Of a DNA stretch of 64,000 nt, positions 18,188 through 26,837 are shown one piece after another (position 1 is the first letter of the stretch; each line of letters starts with the position of its first letter). Source of the stretch: Streptomyces eurocidicus (GTDB lineage Bacteria > Actinomycetota > Actinomycetes > Streptomycetales > Streptomycetaceae); the NCBI RefSeq assembly GCF_002891295.1, contig NZ_LGUI01000013.1, forward strand, positions 186,001 through 250,000, written 5' to 3'. Position numbers and translations under genes: made by a program. The notes beneath the pieces were generated by a model, which was not told where the DNA came from, did not search any database, and was given only the letters and a program-made list of their open reading frames with translations.

Positions 18188-19840
18188 GTGGCAGCAGGGG
18201 ACGCGTTCGACTTCAGCCCGGGTGCACAGATCCCGCTCTCGGGCTCCTCGGGACAGACGGCGGCGACCCAGGCACTCGCCTCGGCCGCCTACCGCGACGG
18301 CCCCGTGGACGAACTCCTCAAGGCCAACTCCGACTGGGCCACCTCCGAGGTCAAGCCACCCCGCATATCGCTCTTCGAACCGAACCTCGGCGAGGCGTTC
18401 TCCCGCGCCGTCCAGCTCAGGGTCCTCGGCGGCGGCCGCAAGCCGCTGATCCAGTCCTTCGGCCTCGACCCCCAGCCCGTCGTCGAACACTGTCTGGCGG
18501 CCAGCCGCATCCGTAAACAGCGCGACACCCGGCTCACCGTCATCATGGTCGTCTGCGGCCTCCTCTTCCTCCCCGGTGTCCTCCTCTGGCTGGGCGCCTT
18601 CCAGCTCCGCCGCTCCCTCGCCGGCGCCCAGAACAAACGAGCCGGCGCCCTCGGCATGGCCCTGCTCGCCGTCCTCGCCGTCCTCGCCGTGGTCCTCATG
18701 GTCAAGCTCCCCTTCCACGGCTTCTGGGGCTTCTACCTCCGGGCCATGCTCATCGCCCCCCTCGTCGGCGGCGTCTGGGCCAAGACCGTCTGCGAGCGCA
18801 CCGCCAAGGACCTCCGCGACCGCTGGAGCGGCCTCCTCTCCGGCGGCGGCATCGGCGCCAAGATCCCCGAAGCCGTCCCCAAGAACCCCGGCGAGACCGC
18901 CGCCGAACGGCTCCGCCAGTCCCTGGAACGGCTCGCCGCCGAACAGCACAGCAACGTCGCCTTCTACGCCGGCCCCAAGGGCATCCTCGGCATGGGCACC
19001 CGCTGGGGCAGCTGGCAGCTCGCCGAGGAGCTCGTGCCCGCCGACCCCGACAAGGAGATCAACCCCTTCCGCAGCTGGGACGTCGTCCGCGCCATCCACG
19101 ACCAGCTGCGCCTCCTGGAGCGCAGCCCCCTGCACACCGGAGGCTTCCCCACCCCCTCCGTCGAGCACTGGGTCGTCTCCCCCGTCGGCGAGGGCGCCGG
19201 AGCCGTCTCCCGCCCCGAGGGCGCCGACGGCTTCCAGATAAGGGGCGCGGAACTCCAGAAGATCTGCAACGAACAGCAGTTCGGCGCCGGCAGCCGGCAC
19301 TACCTCGGCGTCCAGTTCGTCCTCTGGGACGGCCAGCTGGTCATCACCCTCCTGATCACCGTCACCGTCCTCCACAAGACCCTGCGCATCGAGGTCACCG
19401 GCCACGCCCTCGGCCCCGTCCACGGCCTCTTCATGGGCAAGCCCTCACCCCGCACCAAGACGATCACCAAGACCGTCAAGTTCTGGGAGACCAAGACCCG
19501 CAAGCTCTCCATCGTCCCCGCCAAGGAGGTCGTCCGGCTCGCCGCCCGCGCCCCCCTCACCTGGTACCCGCCCCTCCTGGAGTACTGGGGCGGCAAGCTC
19601 GTCCTCCCCGAGCCCTTCGGCCTGCGCCACGCCTGGGCCGACAAACCCTGGCGCCACCGCTTCATGGCCGACGACGCCCTGCGCGCCACCACCCCCGTCC
19701 TCCGCGTGGTCCACCAGGCCGCCCTGCGCGTCCTCGCCGAACACGGCGTGAACACCGAGCGCTTCGCCGGCCGCGCGATGTCCCTGAGCGGCGCCGTCCA
19801 GGACGCCAAGCCCGGCCAGGCCGACGTCTACAACGCCTGA
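18188..19840 (+). CDS. Unknown multi-span membrane protein
   Basis: I do not recognise this 550-residue protein. It has a hydrophilic N-terminus of about 105 residues, a membrane segment near 110-135 (TVIMVVCGLLFLPGVLLWL), two more near 150-195 (MALLAVLAVLAVVLMV and LRAMLIAPLVGGVWA), a soluble middle part, one hydrophobic stretch near 380-400 (QLVITLLITVTVL) and a basic C-terminal region. The protein is typical of Streptomyces hypothetical proteins. GTG 18188 is preferred because GGGGGC lies just upstream; TTG 18176 is an alternative that adds four residues. It converges on the lipoprotein gene, with a shared terminator at 19867-19902. Confidence 0.8.
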   Translation: MAAGDAFDFSPGAQIPLSGSSGQTAATQALASAAYRDGPVDELLKANSDWATSEVKPPRISLFEPNLGEAFSRAVQLRVLGGGRKPLIQSFGLDPQPVVEHCLAASRIRKQRDTRLTVIMVVCGLLFLPGVLLWLGAFQLRRSLAGAQNKRAGALGMALLAVLAVLAVVLMVKLPFHGFWGFYLRAMLIAPLVGGVWAKTVCERTAKDLRDRWSGLLSGGGIGAKIPEAVPKNPGETAAERLRQSLERLAAEQHSNVAFYAGPKGILGMGTRWGSWQLAEELVPADPDKEINPFRSWDVVRAIHDQLRLLERSPLHTGGFPTPSVEHWVVSPVGEGAGAVSRPEGADGFQIRGAELQKICNEQQFGAGSRHYLGVQFVLWDGQLVITLLITVTVLHKTLRIEVTGHALGPVHGLFMGKPSPRTKTITKTVKFWETKTRKLSIVPAKEVVRLAARAPLTWYPPLLEYWGGKLVLPEPFGLRHAWADKPWRHRFMADDALRATTPVLRVVHQAALRVLAEHGVNTERFAGRAMSLSGAVQDAKPGQADVYNA

Positions 19841-19866
19841 ACCGCCCACGGAACCCGGAGAACACA

Positions 19867-19902
19867 GGAGGGGCCGCCGTCCACCCGGACGGCGGCCCCT
19901 CC
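19867..19902. terminator. Bidirectional hairpin terminator
   Basis: The 16-base arm 19867-19882 pairs perfectly with 19887-19902 around a four-base loop (ACCC). It lies between two converging genes, 27 bases past one stop and 14 past the other, so it can serve both. Confidence 0.8.
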
Positions 19903-19915
19903 CCCGTCGCTCACC

Positions 19916-21157
19916 TCATCTGAAGATCCCCGTGTGACCCAGCGAATACCGCCCCGGCTGCGGATAGACCGCCAGCCCGTGCGGCCCCGAACCCACCCGG
20001 ATCCGCGCGATCTGATGCCCGTCCCGGGTGTCGATGGCGTACACCTCACCGTCGTAACGCCCCGACAGCCACAGCACCTTGCCGTCCGCCGACACCCCGC
20101 CCATGTCCGGACTCCCCCCGTCCGGCAGCTCCCACTTCTTCACCAGCTTCCGGCTCGGCAGATCCAGCACCGACACCGAACCCTCGCCCCGGTTGGAGAT
20201 GTACATCGACCGGGAGTCCCGGCTGACGTACAGACCGTGCGCCCCCTTGCCCGTCCGCATCAGCGTCGGCTCGGTGAACCTGTCCCCGTCCAGCACCCAG
20301 ATCCCGTCCGCCATCATGTCCGCGACGTACCAGGTCTTCCCGTCCGAGGAGATCTTCACATCCTGCGGCATCGCCCCTTCGAACGGCAGCTTCTGCTTGT
20401 CGATCACCTTCATCCGCGCCGTGTCGACCTTCAGCAGCTCCCCCGAGAACTCGCAGGAGACGATGAAATACCTCCCGTCGGGCGAGAAGTCCGCGTGATT
20501 CACCCCCTTGCAGTTCACCGGCTCCGTCTTCATCCGCTTCATGGTGTGCGCGTCCCGGAAGACCAGCTCCCGGTCCATCGACGCCATCACCACCGCGTAC
20601 TTCCCGTCCGGCGTGAAGTAGAGGTTGTACGGATCGTGGACGTCGACCGTCTTCCCCGCCTTGCCCGTCGCCGGATCGATGGGCGTGAGGGTGTGCCCCC
20701 GGTCGTTGTTGACCCACAGCGTCTTCAGGTCCCACGACGGCACCACGTGCTGCGGCTGCCGCCCCACCGGGATCGTCTCGACGACCTTGTACGTCTTCGG
20801 ATCGATCACACTGACCGTGTCCGACTCGGTGTTGGGCACATACACCCGCGACGGGAAGTCCTTCACCACCGGCGACAGGGCGTTCGGCCGGTCCGCCGCG
20901 TACAGGTCGTTCGGATCGAGCAGCGGCGGCATCCCCGGCAGGCCCGCCGGCGCGGCACCCGCCTTACGGGTCCCGCCCTCACGGGCGGTGGAGTCGGGCC
21001 CGTCATCGCCCGAATCACCGCAGCCGGACGCCAGCAGGACGCCGGCCACGGCGAACGACAGGGCCCGGCGGACCCCACGCCACCGGGACCGGCCACGACG
21101 GCGGCCGGCACGCGCGGACCGCGGATCTGGAGAGGACTGGATCGAGGACTGGCTCAT
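19916..21157 (-). CDS. YVTN-type beta-propeller lipoprotein
   Basis: This 413-residue protein has an Arg-rich N-terminus and a lipoprotein signal ending in LLASGC with Cys near residue 46, so it should be anchored outside the membrane. The rest is made of repeated propeller blades such as RVYVPNTESDTVSVIDPKTY, GHTLTPIDPATGKAG, TWYVADMMADGIWVLDGD and SMYISNRGEGSVSVLDLPS. These repeats bind partners or cell wall components in other proteins; no enzyme activity can be read. ATG 21157 overlaps the deacetylase stop (ATGA), so the two are translated together and probably work on the same surface process. Confidence 0.88.
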   Translation of the reverse strand: MSQSSIQSSPDPRSARAGRRRGRSRWRGVRRALSFAVAGVLLASGCGDSGDDGPDSTAREGGTRKAGAAPAGLPGMPPLLDPNDLYAADRPNALSPVVKDFPSRVYVPNTESDTVSVIDPKTYKVVETIPVGRQPQHVVPSWDLKTLWVNNDRGHTLTPIDPATGKAGKTVDVHDPYNLYFTPDGKYAVVMASMDRELVFRDAHTMKRMKTEPVNCKGVNHADFSPDGRYFIVSCEFSGELLKVDTARMKVIDKQKLPFEGAMPQDVKISSDGKTWYVADMMADGIWVLDGDRFTEPTLMRTGKGAHGLYVSRDSRSMYISNRGEGSVSVLDLPSRKLVKKWELPDGGSPDMGGVSADGKVLWLSGRYDGEVYAIDTRDGHQIARIRVGSGPHGLAVYPQPGRYSLGHTGIFR

Positions 21158-22038
21158 CTGGTCAGCAGCTCCGTTGTCGTCACCGCGCGCAGACCGCGCC
21201 GGTGCAGGCCGTCGAGGATCGCGGGCAGCGCGGCGACCGTGCCGGCGTGCCCGAAGTGCAGACTCACCACCGACCCCGGCCGCACCGCGCCCAGCACCGT
21301 ACGCCGGACCACCTCCGCGCCCGGGTCGGTGTGATCGAGGGAGTCCACGTCGTACGAGAGGACGTGCGGATAACCGGCCTGCCGCGCGAGCCGGACCACA
21401 CGCTCGGTCGCGAGCCGCGCCCGCGACGGCCGGAACCAGCGGCCGATCCCGCCCGTCAGCCTGCGCAGCCGCTCCGCGCACTGGACGATCTCGGCGGTGG
21501 CCGCGCGCTCGCCCATGGCGCAGATGTCCAGATGGCGCATCGTGTGATTGCCCAGCTCGTGCCCCCCGTCGAGCACCCGGCGGGCCATCCGCGGCTCGGC
21601 GTCCAGCCAGGAACCGACCGCCAGCACGGTCACCCGCGCCCCGGCCCGCTCGACCTCGGCCAGCAGCGCGGCGACGCCCTTGGGGTCACCCTGCCCATGA
21701 AAGGTGAGGGCTACGGCAGAGCCCTTGCGAGGCCCGTACTCGATCTGTGCGGGCAGCAGGGGAGGAAGCGGCGGCAGAGCGGACACGCCGGGAGCAACGG
21801 GCCCCACGAGCGCCGGGAAGCGGGGAGCGGGAGGCGACGGACGCGGAGACGGGGCGTGCGACCTGGGCGGGGCGGGCGAGGGCGCGGACGCCGGGGCGGA
21901 CGGCGCGGGCGCCCGCGCGGACGGGTCCGCCGCGCGGACCTCGTCCCCATCGGACCGGCCGCAGCCGACGGCGCCCGCCCCGGCGAGGGCGCCGCCCGCG
22001 GCCGCGCGCAGCACGGTGCGGCGGTGAAGGAAAGTCAC
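21154..22038 (-). CDS. Exported polysaccharide deacetylase-like lipoprotein with altered first motif
   Basis: The 294-residue protein has a signal with twin arginine (HRRTVLRAAAGG) and Cys26 as a lipobox (AGAVGC), then a Pro/Ala/Ser-rich linker to about residue 95 and a NodB-type domain. The metal-binding motif 2 is kept as HTMRH. Motif 1, normally TFDD, reads TFHGQGD at residues 112-118, and motif 3 reads FRPSR rather than RPPYG. Catalysis as a standard deacetylase is therefore doubtful, although the Asp at 118 might stand in. GTG 22038 is the start; its ribosome site is weak. The following lipoprotein gene overlaps it by four bases. Confidence 0.87.
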   Translation of the reverse strand: MTFLHRRTVLRAAAGGALAGAGAVGCGRSDGDEVRAADPSARAPAPSAPASAPSPAPPRSHAPSPRPSPPAPRFPALVGPVAPGVSALPPLPPLLPAQIEYGPRKGSAVALTFHGQGDPKGVAALLAEVERAGARVTVLAVGSWLDAEPRMARRVLDGGHELGNHTMRHLDICAMGERAATAEIVQCAERLRRLTGGIGRWFRPSRARLATERVVRLARQAGYPHVLSYDVDSLDHTDPGAEVVRRTVLGAVRPGSVVSLHFGHAGTVAALPAILDGLHRRGLRAVTTTELLTR

Positions 22039-22140
22039 CGCACCATTAGAACTTCTCTTTATTAAGGCTTGGGGATATTTGCCCGATTTCGCCCCACGCG
22101 TGTCCTGAATATGCGTAGGCGGGCCGGGCGACCCCGCCCG

Positions 22141-22689
22141 CTACGCCCCGGGCCAGACGTCCGCGAGCATCTTGCGGGTGTCGGCGAGCAGTTGGGGAAG
22201 CACCTTGGTGTGGCCCACAACGGGCATGAAATTGGTGTCGCCACCCCAGCGCGGGACGATGTGCTGGTGCAGGTGGGCGGCGATGCCGGCACCGGCGGCC
22301 TGCCCCTGGTTCATCCCGATGTTGAAGCCGTGCGCCCCGGACGCCTTGCGGAGCGCGGTCATGGCCCGCTTGGTGAAGACCGCGAGCTCGGCCGTCTCGG
22401 CGTCGTCGAGCTCCGTGTAGTCGGCGACGTGCCGGAACGGGACGATCATGATGTGCCCGCCGTTGTACGGATACAAATTCAGCACGGCGTAGACGTGCTC
22501 GCCCCGGGCGACGATCAGCCCGTCCTCGTCACTCTTGGCCGGAATCGAACAGAACGGGCAGCCGTCGTCGGCACCCGGACCGCTGGGCTTGTTCTCACCC
22601 TGGATGTACGCCATCCGGTGGGGCGTCCACAGGCGCTGGAACGCGTCCGGTGCGCCGACTCCGATCTGCTGCTCCGGCTCAGTCGTCAT
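22141..22689 (-). CDS. HIT-family hydrolase/AP4A phosphorylase-like protein
   Basis: The 182-residue protein has the histidine triad HLHQHIVPR near residue 140 and a CPFC pair near residue 45 that fits a zinc site. In mycobacteria the homologue next to thrS and pgsA is a diadenosine tetraphosphate phosphorylase, so removal of Ap4A made as a by-product of aminoacyl-tRNA synthetases is the best guess. It follows thrS on the same strand, with a hairpin in the gap. ATG 22689 (MTTEPEQQIG) is preferred over a Met four codons upstream because it matches the usual N-terminus. The ribosome site is poor. Confidence 0.9.
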   Translation of the reverse strand: MTTEPEQQIGVGAPDAFQRLWTPHRMAYIQGENKPSGPGADDGCPFCSIPAKSDEDGLIVARGEHVYAVLNLYPYNGGHIMIVPFRHVADYTELDDAETAELAVFTKRAMTALRKASGAHGFNIGMNQGQAAGAGIAAHLHQHIVPRWGGDTNFMPVVGHTKVLPQLLADTRKMLADVWPGA

Positions 22690-22727
22690 GATGAGCAGCA
22701 TATTCCCCGGGTGGGTGAGGATGCGCC

Positions 22728-22755
22728 GAGGGGCGGCCCTGATGGGCCGCCCCTC
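22728..22755 (-). terminator. Terminator after thrS
   Basis: GAGGGGCGGCCC at 22728-22739 pairs perfectly with GGGCCGCCCCTC at 22744-22755 around a TGAT loop. It is 29 bases past the thrS stop and before the HIT gene, so it limits read-through from thrS. Confidence 0.75.
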
Positions 22756-22783
22756 TCAAACCCCCGCATGCGCGGGGAACAGA

Positions 22784-24760
22784 TCACACCTGGACGCGAC
22801 GCTCCACAACATCAACCAGCTTGGCGAGGGCCTGGTCACGGGGAACACCGTTCTCCTGCGAACCATCCCGGTAGCGGAAGGACACCGTGCCGGCCGCCAT
22901 GTCATCGTCACCGACGATGATCATGAACGGCGTCTTGGCCTTCTGGTGGGTGCGGATCTTCTTCTGCATCCGGTCAGAGGAGGCGTCCACCTCGACCCGC
23001 AGGCCCTTCTTCTTCGCGTCGGCCGCGAACTCCTGAAGGTAGTCGACGTGGGCGTCGCCGATCGGGATACCGACGGCCTGGACCGGGGCCAGCCACGCCG
23101 GGAACGCGCCCGCGTAGTGCTCCAGCAGGACCGCGAAGAAACGCTCGATCGAACCGAACAGCGCACGGTGGATCATGACCGGGCGCTGCTTGGTGCCGTC
23201 GGCACCCGTGTACTCCAGGTCGAAACGCTCGGGCAGGTTGAAGTCCAGCTGGATCGTGCTCATCTGCCACGTACGGCCGATCGCGTCCTTGGCCTGGACC
23301 GAGATCTTCGGGCCGTAGAAGGCCGCGCCGCCCGGGTCGGCGACCAGTTCGAGACCCTGCTTCTCCGCCACCTTGCGCAAGGTCTCGGTGGCCTCTTCCC
23401 ACGCCTCGTCGGAACCGACGAACTTCTCCGGATCCTTGGTGGACAGCTCCAGGTAGAAGTCGTTCAGGCCGTAGTCGCGCAACAGGTCGAGCACGAAGGT
23501 CAGCGTCGTGTCGAGCTCCTCCGCCATCTGCTCACGGGTGCAGTAGATGTGCGCGTCGTCCTGCGTGAAGCCACGGGCACGGGTCAGGCCGTGCACGACG
23601 CCCGACTTCTCGTACCGGTACACGGTGCCGAATTCGAACAACCTCAACGGCAGCTCACGGTACGAACGCCCGCGCGCGTCGAAGATCAGGTTGTGCATCG
23701 GGCAGTTCATGGGCTTCAGGTAGTAGTCCGTGCCCGCGTCGAGCTGCATGGGGGGGTACATACCGTCGGCGTACCAGTCCAGGTGGCCCGACTTCTCGAA
23801 AAGAGCGCCCTTGGTGGCGTGCGGGGTGTAGACGAACTCGTACCCCTCCTCCTCGTGACGACGGCGCGAGTAGTCCTCCATGACCCGGCGGATGATGCCG
23901 CCACGGGGGTGGAAGACCGCGAGACCCGAGCCGATCTCATCCGGGATGGAGAAGAGGTCCAGCTCGGAGCCGAGCTTGCGGTGGTCGCGCTTCTCTGCCT
24001 CGGCCAGGAACTCCAGGTGCGCCTTCAGCTCGTCCTTGGTCGGCCACGCGGTGCCGTAGATGCGCTGGAGCTGCTTGTTCTTCTCGCTGCCGCGCCAGTA
24101 GGCCGACGCGTTCCTCATCAGCTTGAACGCCGGGATGAACCGCGTCGTCGGCAGGTGCGGGCCGCGGCACAGGTCCGACCAGCAGGTCTCGCCGGTCTTC
24201 GGGTCCAGGTTGTCGTAGATGGTCAGCTCGCCGGCGCCCACCTCGACGTCCGCGCCGTCGGCGTGCGAGGCCGAGCCCTTGAGGCCGATGAGCTCCAGCT
24301 TGTAGGGCTCGTCGGCGAGCTCCTCACGGGCGGCCTCGTCGGTCACCACGCGGCGGGAGAACTTCTGGCCCCGCTTCTGGATCTCCTGCATTTTCTTCTC
24401 GATGGCCTTGAGGTCATCGGGGTGGAAGGGCTTCTCGACGTCGAAGTCGTAGTAGAAGCCGTCCTTGACCGGCGGGCCGATGCCCAGCTTGGCCTCGGGG
24501 AAGAGCTCCTGCACGGCCTGGGCCATGACGTGGGCCGTCGAGTGGCGCAGGATGTTCAGGCCGTCCTCGGAGGAGATCTCGACCGGCTCGACCTCCTCGC
24601 CGTCGAGCACGACGTACGCGAGGTCCTTCAGCTCGCCCGCGATGCGTGCGGCCACGACGGTGCGCTCCCCGGCGAACAGGTCGGCGGCAGTAGTGCCCGT
24701 CGTCACCACGCGCTCTTCCCGCTCGGAATCGCGATGGATGATCACACGGACGTCTGACAC
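22784..24760 (-). CDS. thrS: Threonyl-tRNA synthetase
   Basis: The 658-residue class II synthetase charges tRNA-Thr. It has the N-terminal TGS domain (residues 1-65), the editing domain with HSTAHVMAQA and CRGPH, the catalytic core with the zinc-site Cys in MNCPMH, GFTQDDAHIYC and motif 3 RALFGSIERF, and the C-terminal anticodon-binding domain. GTG 24760 is placed by AGGAGA ten bases upstream and by the start SDVRVIIHRDSER. The 125-base upstream gap shows no T-box features such as the conserved AGGGTGGNACCGCG. Confidence 0.97.
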   Translation of the reverse strand: MSDVRVIIHRDSEREERVVTTGTTAADLFAGERTVVAARIAGELKDLAYVVLDGEEVEPVEISSEDGLNILRHSTAHVMAQAVQELFPEAKLGIGPPVKDGFYYDFDVEKPFHPDDLKAIEKKMQEIQKRGQKFSRRVVTDEAAREELADEPYKLELIGLKGSASHADGADVEVGAGELTIYDNLDPKTGETCWSDLCRGPHLPTTRFIPAFKLMRNASAYWRGSEKNKQLQRIYGTAWPTKDELKAHLEFLAEAEKRDHRKLGSELDLFSIPDEIGSGLAVFHPRGGIIRRVMEDYSRRRHEEEGYEFVYTPHATKGALFEKSGHLDWYADGMYPPMQLDAGTDYYLKPMNCPMHNLIFDARGRSYRELPLRLFEFGTVYRYEKSGVVHGLTRARGFTQDDAHIYCTREQMAEELDTTLTFVLDLLRDYGLNDFYLELSTKDPEKFVGSDEAWEEATETLRKVAEKQGLELVADPGGAAFYGPKISVQAKDAIGRTWQMSTIQLDFNLPERFDLEYTGADGTKQRPVMIHRALFGSIERFFAVLLEHYAGAFPAWLAPVQAVGIPIGDAHVDYLQEFAADAKKKGLRVEVDASSDRMQKKIRTHQKAKTPFMIIVGDDDMAAGTVSFRYRDGSQENGVPRDQALAKLVDVVERRVQV

Positions 24761-24885
24761 CGGTCTCTCCTGACTCAAGGGGTCGCGCGGGCGGATGCCG
24801 CGCGCCTGAATCGTACCGAGCCCGGCCCCTTGGTCGCGAAACGGTTGCGCCGCGCTCCCCGCGGGCGCCGGACGCCCCGTCCGGA

Positions 24886-26103
24886 TCAGTCCTCGTCGTG
24901 GGTGTCCGCGGTGTCCTGGAAGAGGTCCAGGTTCTCGTGGAGCGACTTCAGCAGGCGGTCCCGCTCGGCCTCGTCCACCCGTACGGGCGTGACGCCGGAC
25001 GCCTCCGCCAGCCGCCGGAAGCCCGCCCGGCTCTCCAGCCGGCCGCTGACCCGGACCGGGACGCCGACGAGGTGGGCGTGGCCCGCGATGCGGTAGTCGT
25101 CCTCGCCGAGGGCGATCCGCACCTGGGGGACCTCCGCGCCCGCGAGGACCCGGAGCCGCACCACTCCCGGCCCGGCCGGGTCGTCCCGCCGCATGCGCAC
25201 CACGGCGCCCGTGAGCCGGACCGGGACCGAGGGTTCGTCGCGTATGTAGCGGGCGCCGGCCTCCCGGAGCGCGGGGAGGTCGCCGGGGGTGAACCCGACG
25301 GGCTCGGGGTGCGCGGCGAAGCCCTCGGGCGGGCCGGCGGCGGGGGACCAGTGCAGGGCGATCCGGACGCCCGCCGAGCCGCGGACGAGGGTGCTGAGCG
25401 CCTCGGTCAGCTCCTGGCACACACCGGCCTCGACCGCCGCCGCGAAGGCGTCCCGGCCGCCGGTGGCGCGCTGGTGGTCCGTGGCGTCGCGGGCCGCGTA
25501 CAGGGCGCGCAGCAGGGTGGTGGTGACCGTCCGGCCGGAGGGTTCCGGTCCGGTGGGGGCGCCGGGGGCCACGGGGAGGAAGACGGTGAGTTCGCGGCCG
25601 CTGGGTGCGGGGCCGGCGAGCAGGTCGTCGAGGGCCGCTTCGGCGGGGCGGCGGTGGCGGGCCCCGTGGTAGCCGGCGTGGTCGTGGGCGGCGAGGGCGG
25701 CGGCGAGGAGGAGGGCGCGGGCGCCGGCCCGCAGCCGTTCCTGGGCGGCCCAGACGGCGGCCGGGACGGCGGGTTCGGGTACCTCGCGGGTCCAGTGGAT
25801 CTCGTCGCCGGGCACGCGGAGCGACCGGAGGATGTCGTGGGCCGAGGGGGCGGGGCTGCGTTCCAGGGCGGTGAGGGCCTCGGCGAGCAGGTCGGCGCTG
25901 TCGGGGAAGGAGCGGCTCGCGGGGAGGAGGAGGCTGGTGCCGCCGCCTTCGGGCGGGGTCCAGCGGCTGTAGGAGGCGCCTGGGCTCCCGCCGCGGCGCC
26001 GCCAGCCGTGGCGGGCGAGCAGGGCGCCCAGGACCAGGGGGTCGGCCTGCTCGGCGGCGGGGGTGCGGTCGGGTCGTACGGGCTCGTGTGGCGGCCGGTG
26101 CAT
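24886..26103 (-). CDS. Unknown protein with OB-like C-terminal domain, coupled to DUF4365-like gene
   Basis: The 405-residue protein is not assigned to a named family. The first 60 residues include LGALLARHGWRRRGG...YSRWTPP. A long Ala/Arg-rich helical part follows, and the region from about 300 to 385 reads VPVRLTGAVVRMRRD...VVRLRVLAG...VRIALGEDDYRIAGHAHLVGVPVRVSG, a beta-rich pattern I associate with OB-like nucleic-acid-binding modules in actinobacterial hypotheticals. ATG 26103 overlaps the stop of the upstream DUF4365-like gene by one base (TGATG), so the two are a coupled pair. GGGAG lies seven bases upstream. Confidence 0.8.
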   Translation of the reverse strand: MHRPPHEPVRPDRTPAAEQADPLVLGALLARHGWRRRGGSPGASYSRWTPPEGGGTSLLLPASRSFPDSADLLAEALTALERSPAPSAHDILRSLRVPGDEIHWTREVPEPAVPAAVWAAQERLRAGARALLLAAALAAHDHAGYHGARHRRPAEAALDDLLAGPAPSGRELTVFLPVAPGAPTGPEPSGRTVTTTLLRALYAARDATDHQRATGGRDAFAAAVEAGVCQELTEALSTLVRGSAGVRIALHWSPAAGPPEGFAAHPEPVGFTPGDLPALREAGARYIRDEPSVPVRLTGAVVRMRRDDPAGPGVVRLRVLAGAEVPQVRIALGEDDYRIAGHAHLVGVPVRVSGRLESRAGFRRLAEASGVTPVRVDEAERDRLLKSLHENLDLFQDTADTHDED

Positions 26104-26672
26104 CAGGGTCTCCCTCCCGCTCCGACCCGCGTCATGATTTCGCAGAGCGCGCGGTCGTCGAAGACGCGTGTGGTCGGGATCCGCACGGTGGTCCTGCGTC
26201 TGCCGGTCACGGGGTGGCCGGCGAGGTTGGTCCAGTAGCAGCAGTGCCTCAGTTCGAGGCGGTCGTGGCCGGCGTGGAGCCAGTCGTCGCGGGCGCGCGG
26301 GACGATCATCACGACGAGGATCTTGTGGACCGAGACGGGGGTGCGGGCGAGCTTGGCGAGGTGGTCGTTGTCGAGGGTGAAGGAGAAGGTGGGCGTGGTG
26401 GGGCGGGGGGTGAGTTGGTAGGTGCTCTTGAGCTGCACCTTGATGGTGACTTCGTCGTCGATGCCATGGCCGCCGGGGGCAGTGTGGCTGATGTGCCAGT
26501 CGATGCCGTAGTCGGGGAACGGCTGGGCCAGTGAGCAGCCCGCCGCGGCGGCGACGGCGTGCAGATAGCCGACCTGGAGTGTCTCCATGCAGGCGGTGGT
26601 GGCGAGCGCGCCGCGGGGTGGGGCGGTCCGTCCGGGCAGCAGCCCGCTCGGTTCGGGGCGCGGGAACGCCAT
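26103..26672 (-). CDS. DUF4365-like protein, possible PD-(D/E)XK-type nuclease
   Basis: The 189-residue protein shows the order E30 (in ACMETLQVGYLHAV), D54/D58 (PFPDYGIDWHI) and Q80-x-K82 (TIKVQLKST), followed by mixed helices and strands ending in VFDDRALCEIM. This matches the DUF4365 pattern and resembles the restriction-endonuclease-like fold with a QxK active site variant. Activity is inference. ATG 26672 has GGAGG nine bases upstream. It is the first gene of a two-gene unit and faces a DnaQ-type exonuclease across 165 bases. A very short ribosome-site-bearing reading frame (ATG then seven codons) lies in the leader near 26700-26715. Confidence 0.75.
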   Translation of the reverse strand: MAFPRPEPSGLLPGRTAPPRGALATTACMETLQVGYLHAVAAAAGCSLAQPFPDYGIDWHISHTAPGGHGIDDEVTIKVQLKSTYQLTPRPTTPTFSFTLDNDHLAKLARTPVSVHKILVVMIVPRARDDWLHAGHDRLELRHCCYWTNLAGHPVTGRRRTTVRIPTTRVFDDRALCEIMTRVGAGGRP

Positions 26673-26726
26673 GTCCGAATCCCTCCGGGCGTCAGGACCT
26701 TCGGTCCGTACACATGTGTTGTCTCC

Positions 26727-26745
26727 TTTGCAACTCCACTGCAAA
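26727..26745. promoter_or_regulatory. Dyad in the divergent promoter region
   Basis: TTTGCA at 26727-26732 and TGCAAA at 26740-26745 form a perfect inverted repeat with a seven-base spacer, in a patch with unusually low GC for this DNA. It lies between the DUF4365-like gene and the exonuclease gene and could be an operator for either. Confidence 0.45.
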
Positions 26746-26837
26746 CAAAGGCGGTTCGCCTGACGTTCGGGCCGGGTATCACCTCGCCGGGAGGGCGGAA
26801 TCACGCCAGTCCCCTGACAAGCGCGAGGAGTTGGGAC

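Noticed and set aside
24761..24885. T-box leader for thrS
   Set aside because: The gap is short and lacks the conserved T-box bulge sequence and a specifier loop that I can recognise.
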